A stretch of DNA of 13,514 nt from Marinovum sp. (GTDB taxonomy: Bacteria > Pseudomonadota > Alphaproteobacteria > Rhodobacterales > Rhodobacteraceae). The DNA is taken from assembly GCA_002711145.1 (NCBI GenBank), contig PAHS01000020.1, positions 5,136 to 18,649 on the forward strand, written 5' to 3'. Position numbers and translations under genes: made by a program. Positions 7,941 through 13,514 of the stretch are shown here, one piece after another (positions within the stretch are counted from its first letter, which is position 1; each line of letters starts with the position of its first letter). Under the pieces are notes generated by a model. The model was given only the letters and a program-made list of their open reading frames with translations, was not told the DNA's origin and made no database searches.

Positions 7941-7967
7941 ATAATAGGAAGTTTATTGCAAAAACAA
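7941..7967 (-). promoter_or_regulatory. Possible mgtE promoter
   Basis: On the minus strand TTGTTT (7967-7962) and TATTAT (7946-7941) are 15 bases apart; shifting the first box one base to ATTGTT gives 16. Transcription would begin near 7934, leaving a leader of about 25 bases with the GGAGG ribosome site. A leader this short cannot hold an Mg2+ riboswitch. Boxes are judged by eye only. Confidence 0.3.
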
Positions 7968-7980
7968 TGCAAATAGCATT
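7956..7980. promoter_or_regulatory. Overlapping dyads between mgtE and guaD, possible operator
   Basis: Two inverted repeats overlap: TTGCA-N7-TGCAA (7956-7972) and AATGC-AAATA-GCATT (7966-7980). A further TGCA lies at 7938-7941. They sit over the candidate -35 boxes of both divergent genes, where a regulator site would be expected. No known regulator is assigned, and dyads of this size can arise by chance in AT-rich DNA. Confidence 0.3.
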
Positions 7981-7984
7981 ATTT
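7956..7984 (+). promoter_or_regulatory. Possible guaD promoter
   Basis: TTGCAA (7956-7961) and TTATTT (7979-7984) are 17 bases apart. Transcription from about 7991 would leave a short leader and would suit the TTG start at 8030 better than the GTG at 8000. TAAAAT at 7988-7993 is an alternative -10 that would make the GTG almost leaderless. By-eye call. Confidence 0.3.
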
Positions 7985-7999
7985 CTGTAAAATATTGAT

Positions 8000-9349
8000 G
8001 TGGAAATCAAATGCATCGGAGCCAAACTTTTGATTAATAACGTAGCAAATAAAAAAAAAATTCTGATTGGAACAGTTTTAAGTTTCACAGAAAATCCATT
8101 TCATTACGGACTAACCGATAGTGTCAATATTGCTGAAAATACCGCAGTTTTAATTGACGGAAATAAAATCAAAGAAATAGGAAGCCCTAATCAGCTTGTT
8201 GCTAGTGCTCCAGATGCCGAGGTTTATAACTTTCAAGAAAAATTGCTTATGTCTGGCTTTATCGATGCGCACGCGCACTATCCACAAACACCAATAATAG
8301 CAAGTTGGGGAAAGCGCCTAATAGACTGGTTGAATACTTATACTTTTCCTGAAGAAGAAAAGTATGGCAATTCAAAGTATGCAGAAAAGATAGCGGAACT
8401 GTATTTAAATTTTTTAATTTCAAATGGAACAACTTCAGTATCAACTTATTGCACAACACATCCAGAAAGTGTGGACGCAATATTTTCCACAGCCCAACGA
8501 AGAAATATGTGTGTGGTTGCTGGAAAAAATGCCATGGATCGCAACGCGCCCAAAGCATTATTAGACACTCCGCAAAGCGCCTATGACGAATCCAAAAAAC
8601 TAATCCACAAGTGGCATCGGACCGGAAGGCTTCGTTACGCTATTACTCCCCGCTTCTCACCAACTTCCTCCCCAGAACAGCTATCTATGCTTGGAGAATT
8701 ATGGGCTGAATATCCTGACTGCCTCATGCAAACTCATCTAAGTGAACAAGTCGACGAGATTGAGTGGGTTAAATCTTTGTTTCCTAATAGTAGAGACTAT
8801 TTGGATACTTATGAACAATTTGGACTACTAGGTGCAAATGCTATTTTTGGTCATGCTATACACCTCAAAAAAAGGGAAATAGATAGGTTAAGGGATGTTG
8901 GCGCAGGTGTCGTTCATTGTCCCACGTCTAATACTTTCATCGGCTCAGGCCTATTTGATATGGAACATATACAAAAACAAAAAATACCCGTTGGACTAGC
9001 AACTGATACAGGAGGCGGCTCCAGTTTCTCTATGCTTCGAACAATGGCATCATGCTATGAAATTGCACAATTACGCAATAATGCCCTGCACCCTGCTCAG
9101 CTCTTATGGCTGGCGACAATGGGATCAGCCAAAGCGTTACATTTAGAGAAGGAAATTGGCAATCTGAAAGTAGGTTATATTGCAGATGTGATAGCGATAG
9201 ATCTTAAATCTACAGACGTTATCACTCAAAGAGCTGATTTAGCTATTGATATATGGGAGGCAATTTTTCCAACCCTAATGATGGGTGATGATCGAGCAAT
9301 TGCAGCAACCTTTATAGCTGGCGACTTGGTTCATTCCAAAAAAATGTAA
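8000..9349 (+). CDS. guaD: Guanine deaminase
   Basis: Zinc amidohydrolase converting guanine to xanthine and ammonia in purine catabolism, cytoplasmic; 449 residues, close to E. coli GuaD (439). Similarity to GuaD runs along the whole chain: GFIDAHAHYPQ (metal His 91, 93), LIDWLNTYTFPEE, NGTTSVSTYCTTHPESVDA, MDRNAPKALLDT, GRLRYAITPRFSPTSSPEQ, QTHLSEQVDEIEWVKSLFP (H246), GHAIHL (H285), CPTSNTFIGSGLFD, and the metal aspartate D336 in TDTGGGSSF. The start is uncertain. GTG at 8000 is the first possible codon after an in-frame TAA (7988-7990) but has no SD. TTG at 8030 has GGAG eight bases upstream (8018-8021) and gives 439 residues, exactly the E. coli length, so the true start may be 8030. It ends 42 bases from the stop of the convergent 8-oxoguanine deaminase gene. 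Confidence 0.95.
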   Translation: MEIKCIGAKLLINNVANKKKILIGTVLSFTENPFHYGLTDSVNIAENTAVLIDGNKIKEIGSPNQLVASAPDAEVYNFQEKLLMSGFIDAHAHYPQTPIIASWGKRLIDWLNTYTFPEEEKYGNSKYAEKIAELYLNFLISNGTTSVSTYCTTHPESVDAIFSTAQRRNMCVVAGKNAMDRNAPKALLDTPQSAYDESKKLIHKWHRTGRLRYAITPRFSPTSSPEQLSMLGELWAEYPDCLMQTHLSEQVDEIEWVKSLFPNSRDYLDTYEQFGLLGANAIFGHAIHLKKREIDRLRDVGAGVVHCPTSNTFIGSGLFDMEHIQKQKIPVGLATDTGGGSSFSMLRTMASCYEIAQLRNNALHPAQLLWLATMGSAKALHLEKEIGNLKVGYIADVIAIDLKSTDVITQRADLAIDIWEAIFPTLMMGDDRAIAATFIAGDLVHSKKM

Positions 9350-9363
9350 ATTTAGTATTATTC

Positions 9364-9390
9364 CTCGATTATATGCTGTTAAACATCGAG
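9364..9390. terminator. Inverted repeat between convergent guaD and 8-oxoguanine deaminase genes
   Basis: A perfect six-base arm pair CTCGAT (9364-9369) and ATCGAG (9385-9390) encloses a 15-base loop and lies in the 42-base gap between two convergent stop codons, touching the minus-strand stop. There is no clean T run on either side, so it is at best a weak bidirectional terminator or an mRNA 3'-end stabilising hairpin. Confidence 0.3.
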
Positions 9391-9391
9391 T

Positions 9392-10744
9392 TCACTGAGA
9401 TTGCAAATTTTTAACAAGCCTTTTTACCTCCGAAAGCGTTTCAGCAACATTAACTGTTACCAAGTTTCCATCACATACTATCATGCGTCCTTCTACAATT
9501 AAGTGCTTAACTTTCTTGGGCCCAGCAAGCAATAAAGAAGCTGGGTCCCAGCTTCCTGCAGAGTCAATCCCAGAAATATCCCAAATTGCTAGATCGCCCC
9601 GTGCTCCCACTTGGATGCGGCCACATTCCGGTCTACCTAAAATATCTGCTCCACCTCTTGTGGCAAGTTCTAATGCATCCAGAGCTGACATTGAATCTGC
9701 ACCGTTTTTAACTCGCTGAAGTAACATAGCCTGACGCGCTTCGCTTATTAAACTACCGCTGTCATTACTAGCAGATCCATCGACACCTAACCCTACATTA
9801 ACACCATTACGTAACATATCACGAATGGGTGCTATGCCCGAACCCAGACGGCAATTTGAGCACGGACAATGCGAAACACCTGTACGCGTACTAGCAAAAA
9901 GATTTATTTCTTGAGTATTTAATTTAACACAATGCGCGTGCCATACATCCTTTCCAGTCCAACCCAGATCTTCTACATATTGTCCAGGTCTGCAACCAAA
10001 CTTTTCTAAAGAATAAGCAATATCCTCTTCATTCTCTGCAAGGTGAGTGTGCAGGGTGACGCCCTTATCTCTAGCAAGAAGTGCAGTATCTTTCATCAAC
10101 TCTCGCGTTACTGAAAAAGGCGAGCAGGGAGCAAGTCCAATCCTGATCATAGACGCGGGTGTCACATCATTAAATTTATCAATTACCCTGATACAATCGT
10201 TGATAATATCATGCTCTTTTTCAACTAGATTATCTGGGGGCAGTCCTCCCAAAGTTTCACCGATACTCATGGAACCCCTTGTCGGATAAAATCTCAAGCC
10301 TACCTCGTACGCCGCATGAATTGTATCATCCAAGGTCGCACCATTTGGAAATAAATATAGATGGTCTGAACTCATAGTGCAGCCGCTTAGAGCTAATTCT
10401 GAAAGGCCCAATGTGGTAGAGATACGAATTTCGTCCGGGCCAAAGCGCGACCAAATTGGATAGAGCGTTTTCAACCATCCAAACAAGAGTGCATTCTGGC
10501 CACCTGGTACTGCTTTTGTCAAAGATTGGAACAGATGATGATGGGTATTGATCAGCCCAGGAGTAACCACACATCCAGAGGCGTCAATAATTTCGTCAAC
10601 ACCGGTAAGGTGAGTATTTTTCTCTACTTTCTGAATTTCACCTTGAGAAATAACAATATCGCAACAGCTAAGAATTCGCCGCGTGTCGTCCATTGAAATA
10701 ACTAAATCAGCGTTTTTTATAACCGTACGTTCTTTTTTAGTCAT
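9392..10744 (-). CDS. Predicted 8-oxoguanine deaminase (TRZ/ATZ-type amidohydrolase)
   Basis: Cytoplasmic zinc amidohydrolase of 450 residues. Its pattern matches the characterised 8-oxoguanine deaminase Pa0142 group, which turns 8-oxoguanine into urate and ammonia; related enzymes act on guanine, isoxanthopterin-like pterins or triazines. Visible: the N-terminal beta-sandwich strand region, metal motif NTHHHLFQSLTKAVPG (H68, H70) with LFGWLKTLYPIWSRF, a Pa0142-like hallmark, SSDHLYLFPNG, HTHLAENEEDI (H234, E237), WHAHCVKL (H271), SHCPCSNCRLGSGIAPI, and the metal aspartate D322 in GVDGSASND. The ATG at 10744 lies inside the end of the upstream HisN-like gene (8-base overlap), so the two are co-transcribed and probably translationally coupled. 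Convergent with guanine deaminase at its 3' end. Substrate assignment is by family recall; hydroxyatrazine- or pterin-type activity remains possible. Confidence 0.85.
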   Translation of the reverse strand: MTKKERTVIKNADLVISMDDTRRILSCCDIVISQGEIQKVEKNTHLTGVDEIIDASGCVVTPGLINTHHHLFQSLTKAVPGGQNALLFGWLKTLYPIWSRFGPDEIRISTTLGLSELALSGCTMSSDHLYLFPNGATLDDTIHAAYEVGLRFYPTRGSMSIGETLGGLPPDNLVEKEHDIINDCIRVIDKFNDVTPASMIRIGLAPCSPFSVTRELMKDTALLARDKGVTLHTHLAENEEDIAYSLEKFGCRPGQYVEDLGWTGKDVWHAHCVKLNTQEINLFASTRTGVSHCPCSNCRLGSGIAPIRDMLRNGVNVGLGVDGSASNDSGSLISEARQAMLLQRVKNGADSMSALDALELATRGGADILGRPECGRIQVGARGDLAIWDISGIDSAGSWDPASLLLAGPKKVKHLIVEGRMIVCDGNLVTVNVAETLSEVKRLVKNLQSQ

Positions 10745-11558
10745 CAGAATATGAATTTAGAATATTTAACGCTTGCTTATGTAATCTTTGGTTAGCAGCT
10801 GCTAAAACCTGTCCTCCCAGATAGGCAGGCTTCCCGGACCAAGAGGTTACAATACCACCAGCCGCTTCAATGACGCCAATAGGTGCCTGAATATCATACG
10901 CATTCAGAGAAGCCTCAATTACTAAATCCACTTGACCCGCAGCTACCAAAGCATAGGCATAACAATCTAGGCCATATCTGACCAGCTTCACCTCTCGCGC
11001 AACTGCAGCGAACCCCATTCTATCTGTTTCCGTACCAACTTCAGGGAATGTTGTGAAAAGTTTACTTTCCGACAATGATTGCGTAGCAGCGCACTTAAGA
11101 GGACGAACCCCTAAAGGTCCTCGAACTTCAGAAGTACCAAAACCACCTATAAATCGTTCATTGATATATGGCTGATCAATTATGCCAAAGATTGGCCCAA
11201 AGCCTATTTGTTCTAGTGAAATCAGAACGCCCCATGTTGGAGTGCCAGAAATAAAGCTTCTAGTTCCATCAATTGGATCTATTACCCATCTATAGCCAGA
11301 TTTACTTTCACTTTCTCCGTTTTCTTCTCCCCATATTCCATCATCTGGGCGCGAAGACGAAATAACTTGTCTGATTGCATCTTCCCCCGCTTTGTCTGCT
11401 TCAGTCACAGGATCAAACGAGTTTTTATCCTTATTTTCTACTGCGAGTTCATGTCGAAAAAAAGGAAGGATAGCTTTGCGAGCAAGATCTGCGGCCTCAT
11501 TGGCCAACTCCATCAATCCCTTTTTCTCTTTATTCGACAGAACTGGAAAATTAGTCAT
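10737..11558 (-). CDS. Inositol monophosphatase family phosphatase, HisN (histidinol-phosphatase) type
   Basis: Mg2+-dependent phosphomonoesterase of the IMPase superfamily, 273 residues, cytoplasmic. Motifs: DPVTEADKAGEDAIR (49-63), GIWGEENGE (E78, E79), the signature WVIDPIDGTRSFISGTPTWG (D94, D97, G98, T99), GIIDQPYINERFIGG, and YDIQAP (D222, third metal-site aspartate) followed by VIEAAGGIVTSWSG. The combination RSFISGTPTWG plus IIDQP and ERFIGG is typical of the actinobacterial/alphaproteobacterial HisN-type branch, which hydrolyses histidinol phosphate in histidine synthesis; inositol phosphate or nucleotide phosphatase activity cannot be excluded. The usual GGDCY motif reads YGLDCYAY here. 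Start ATG at 11558 has AAGGG about nine bases upstream. The end overlaps the predicted 8-oxoguanine deaminase start by 8 bases, an unexpected partner for a histidine enzyme, and no other his gene is in view. Confidence 0.88.
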   Translation of the reverse strand: MTNFPVLSNKEKKGLMELANEAADLARKAILPFFRHELAVENKDKNSFDPVTEADKAGEDAIRQVISSSRPDDGIWGEENGESESKSGYRWVIDPIDGTRSFISGTPTWGVLISLEQIGFGPIFGIIDQPYINERFIGGFGTSEVRGPLGVRPLKCAATQSLSESKLFTTFPEVGTETDRMGFAAVAREVKLVRYGLDCYAYALVAAGQVDLVIEASLNAYDIQAPIGVIEAAGGIVTSWSGKPAYLGGQVLAAANQRLHKQALNILNSYSDD

Positions 11559-11640
11559 TTAGGCGCCCTTCACTACTAAAATAGCTAACCTAATCAAAAT
11601 ATAAAAACAAGTTTTCTAAAAGTGTCTATTTCCCGAAGGT

Positions 11641-11667
11641 TTGACTCTAAATTCATCATGGTATTAG
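11641..11667 (+). promoter_or_regulatory. Possible promoter of the quinone oxidoreductase gene
   Basis: TTGACT (11641-11646) and TATTAG (11662-11667) are 15 bases apart; taking TTTGAC as the first box gives 16. Transcription would start near 11674, leaving a leader of under 20 bases that includes AGGAAG (11680-11685). The region is the divergent gap with the HisN-like gene. By-eye call. Confidence 0.4.
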
Positions 11668-11691
11668 TTTGCGCAAAATAGGAAGCTCAGC

Positions 11692-12651
11692 ATGAAAGCC
11701 TTTAGAGTAGTAAATTTTGATAAGCCAGCCACTTTTTGTAATATACCTCGCGAACAACCAAAAGGCGGCCAAGTGGAAGTAAAAATTGACGCTTGCGGCT
11801 TAAATTTTGCAGATCTGTTAATGCAAAAAAATCAATATCAAGACACACCGAATGTGCCATTTACTTTAGGAATGGAAATTGCCGGTGAAATAAGTGCTAT
11901 CGGACCAAATACACAATCACCAGAAGTTGGCAGTCGCGTAACCGTGTTTGCAGGTCAAGGCGGATTGGCAGAATATGGATATTTTCCAGCTGAACGATTG
12001 ATAAAAATTCCAGATAGTATGCCAAGTGAGGTAGCAGCAGGTTTCCAAGTAGCTTACGGAACCAGCCACATTGCATTGACACATTGCGCAAGGTTAAAGA
12101 AGAACGATACACTGCTGGTCCTTGGCGCTGCTGGGGGGGTAGGCCTTACAGCTGTGGAATTAGGGAAGTACTTTGGCGCCCAAGTAATTGCGGCAGCGCG
12201 CGGACAAGAAAAGCTGAACATAGCAAAACGGTTCGGTGCCGATGTTTTAATAGATACAAACAAAGAAAACCTTCGAGACGTGGTAAAATCCTTGGGGGGT
12301 GCTGATGTTGTTTACGATCCGATTGGGGGAGACCTTTTTAAGGAAGCAGTGCGAGCTTGTAAGCCGGAAGGGAAAATACTGACTATAGGTTTTGCAAGTG
12401 GGGATATCCCGGTTATAGCGGCAAATTATCTATTAGTTAAAAACCTTTCAGTTATTGGGTTAAATTGGGGAGCCTATCTAAAATTTAACCCAAAAGTTAT
12501 TTCAAGCAGCGTGCGTGAACTCACAAAGCTATACACTGATAAGATATTGACACCGCATATCTCGCACATCTTTCCATTTTCCGAAACAAATGCGGCGTTA
12601 GAGTGTATCAAAAATAGAAAATCTATAGGCAAAGTTGTTGTAAAAATATAA
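11692..12651 (+). CDS. NAD(P)H:quinone oxidoreductase family (zinc-free medium-chain dehydrogenase)
   Basis: Cytoplasmic medium-chain dehydrogenase/reductase of the quinone oxidoreductase (QOR) branch, 319 residues, typical length. Family marks: N-terminal GroES-like domain (MKAFRVVNFDKPA, ACGLNFADLLMQKNQY, PFTLGMEIAGEISAIG), then a Rossmann domain with LLVLGAAGGVGLTAVELGKYFGAQVIAAAR (about 141-170), whose AAGGVG loop and terminal Arg fit NADPH preference, and GADVVYDPIGGDLF. The zinc-binding cysteines and the GHE motif of alcohol dehydrogenases are missing, so a zinc-free reductase is expected. The C-terminus SIGKVVVKI is standard. Close relatives reduce quinones or act on enoyl-type substrates; the physiological substrate is unknown. 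Start ATG at 11692 has AGGAAG six bases upstream. It is transcribed away from the HisN-like gene and seems to be a single-gene unit with its own terminator. Confidence 0.92.
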   Translation: MKAFRVVNFDKPATFCNIPREQPKGGQVEVKIDACGLNFADLLMQKNQYQDTPNVPFTLGMEIAGEISAIGPNTQSPEVGSRVTVFAGQGGLAEYGYFPAERLIKIPDSMPSEVAAGFQVAYGTSHIALTHCARLKKNDTLLVLGAAGGVGLTAVELGKYFGAQVIAAARGQEKLNIAKRFGADVLIDTNKENLRDVVKSLGGADVVYDPIGGDLFKEAVRACKPEGKILTIGFASGDIPVIAANYLLVKNLSVIGLNWGAYLKFNPKVISSSVRELTKLYTDKILTPHISHIFPFSETNAALECIKNRKSIGKVVVKI

Positions 12652-12675
12652 TATTTACTACATAATTTTTTTTTT
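12636..12675 (+). terminator. Rho-independent-like terminator overlapping the stop codon
   Basis: TGTTGTAAA (12636-12644) pairs with TTTACTACA (12654-12662) in eight of nine positions around a nine-base loop that contains the TAA stop (12649-12651), and ten T follow at 12666-12675. The stem is AT-rich and therefore weak, but the T run is clear. It separates the oxidoreductase gene from the downstream membrane-protein gene. Confidence 0.5.
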
Positions 12676-12686
12676 ATCCTGGAAGC

Positions 12687-12715
12687 TTGAAAAATCATAC
12701 ATTTCAGCCAATATT
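12687..12715 (+). promoter_or_regulatory. Possible promoter of the Bax inhibitor-1 family gene
   Basis: TTGAAA (12687-12692) and AATATT (12710-12715) are 17 bases apart, just after the terminator-like T run. Transcription would begin near 12722, giving a leader of about 27 bases with GGAGG at 12739-12743. By-eye call. Confidence 0.4.
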
Positions 12716-12748
12716 AAGGTTAATTAGATTTGTTCATTGGAGGCATAA

Positions 12749-13514
12749 ATGGCAGACTATAAAACAATAAGATCATCCGCGGGGGCGCAAAGCGAGGTGA
12801 TTGATAGTGGACTTCGCGCCCACATGAATAAAGTTTACGGCACTATGTCAGTTGGAATGCTCATTACAGCGTTAGCTGCATGGGCTATATCTGGATTAGC
12901 TACTACTACAGATCCGACTTATGCAACAGCTCAAATGGCCAACGGGACGCTTTTAACCTCGCTGGGTTCAGCGCTTTATCTATCTCCCTTAAGATGGATA
13001 GTGATGCTCGCTCCACTTGGGATTTTGTTCTTTGGCTTTGGTCATGTGATGCGAAAATCATCAGCCGCAGCAGCTCAGTTACTCTTCTTCGTGTTCGCGT
13101 CGCTGATCGGTGTTTCATTGAGTTCGATTTTTATCGTCTATACATCAGTATCAATTGTCCAAACATTTTTAGTGACTTCTATAGCATTTGCAGGCTTATC
13201 ACTGTGGGGATACACCACAAAACGAGATATTTCAGGCTGGGGTGCATTCCTGATTATGGGCGTGATTGGAATAATCATCGCATCAATCATTAATATATTC
13301 CTAGGGTCGCCAGCACTGATGTTTGCTATTTCGATTATTGGTTTATTAGTTTTCGCAGGTCTGACGGCCTACGACACACAAAACATCAAGATCCAATATC
13401 TGCAACATGCGCACCATGGAGATCAGCAATGGCTGGATAAGTCAGCCATTCATGGAGCGTTAAGTCTGTACTTAGACTTCTTAAATATGTTTCAATTTTT
13501 GTTGTTGTTCATGG
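12749..13514 (+). CDS. Bax inhibitor-1/YccA family membrane protein, C-terminus cut by window edge
   Basis: Inner-membrane protein of the Bax inhibitor-1 (UPF0005/TMBIM) family, 255 codons in view. Bacterial members include YccA, which modulates FtsH proteolysis, and YetJ, a pH-sensitive Ca2+ leak; the role here is not known. After a soluble N-terminus with the alphaproteobacterial-type segment DSGLRAHMNKVYGTM (19-33), seven hydrophobic helices can be traced, and the family signature FAGLTAYDTQNIKIQY with its conserved aspartate is near residue 210. The end reads ALSLYLDFLNMFQFLLLFM; family members usually stop about five to ten residues later, so only a few codons should be missing. GGAGG (12739-12743) lies five bases before the ATG, so the start is firm. 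Confidence 0.94.
   Translation, partial: MADYKTIRSSAGAQSEVIDSGLRAHMNKVYGTMSVGMLITALAAWAISGLATTTDPTYATAQMANGTLLTSLGSALYLSPLRWIVMLAPLGILFFGFGHVMRKSSAAAAQLLFFVFASLIGVSLSSIFIVYTSVSIVQTFLVTSIAFAGLSLWGYTTKRDISGWGAFLIMGVIGIIIASIINIFLGSPALMFAISIIGLLVFAGLTAYDTQNIKIQYLQHAHHGDQQWLDKSAIHGALSLYLDFLNMFQFLLLFM

Noticed and set aside
7910..7999. Mg2+ riboswitch (M-box or mgtA-type) upstream of mgtE
   Set aside because: The whole gap to guaD is only 90 bases and also holds the guaD promoter; there is no room for an M-box and no matching structure is visible.
12880..13293. Plus-strand open frame of 137 codons overlapping the Bax inhibitor-1 gene in another frame
   Set aside because: The main frame has a GGAGG site, seven helices and the family signature; the alternative frame has no family-like features.

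Overview
The window is an AT-rich stretch (roughly 40% GC by eye) of a bacterial chromosome, most likely from a marine-type alphaproteobacterium. That assignment rests on gene content and order: 5-formyltetrahydrofolate cyclo-ligase next to a TIGR00282 metallophosphoesterase and a YebC-type protein, an inositol-phosphatase-type HisN homologue, a BetA-type GMC dehydrogenase, and a Pa0142-like 8-oxoguanine deaminase. It is an inference, because there is no rRNA or marker gene. Coding density is very high and no gap between genes exceeds about 160 bases. I see no mobile element, CRISPR array, tRNA or rRNA.

Left part (1-3171, all minus strand): a compact gene string LysE/ArgO-type exporter, EamA-type transporter, then a BetA-like choline dehydrogenase that runs off the left edge. 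The dehydrogenase has no ATG, GTG or TTG at its N-terminus. A strong Shine-Dalgarno sequence sits six bases before an ATT codon, and an in-frame stop lies just upstream, so an AUU start is the best reading.

Middle part (3329-7909, all minus strand): read 5' to 3' on the minus strand the order is mgtE (Mg2+ channel), 5-formyltetrahydrofolate cyclo-ligase (ATGA overlap with mgtE), TIGR00282/YmdB-type metallophosphoesterase, a second EamA transporter, and YebC. The tight spacing suggests one transcription unit for at least the first four genes. ruvC, often the neighbour of yebC, is absent.

Right part (8000-11558): two amidohydrolase-superfamily purine deaminases face each other tail to tail. 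On the plus strand is guanine deaminase (guanine to xanthine). On the minus strand is a predicted 8-oxoguanine deaminase (8-oxoguanine to urate), whose start overlaps by 8 bases the end of an upstream HisN/inositol-monophosphatase family gene. Together these would clear normal and oxidised guanine bases into the xanthine/urate route. The phosphatase partner has no obvious role in that route and is the most open functional question here.

Right end (11692-13514, plus strand): a zinc-free NAD(P)H:quinone oxidoreductase of the medium-chain dehydrogenase family, with a likely terminator overlapping its stop codon, then a Bax inhibitor-1/YccA family membrane protein cut off by the window edge just before its expected C-terminus.

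I did not find a convincing new multi-gene system. The most unusual items are the apparent AUU start of the BetA-like gene, the guanine/8-oxoguanine deaminase pair with its overlapping phosphatase gene, and the dyad-rich divergent promoter region between mgtE and guaD.
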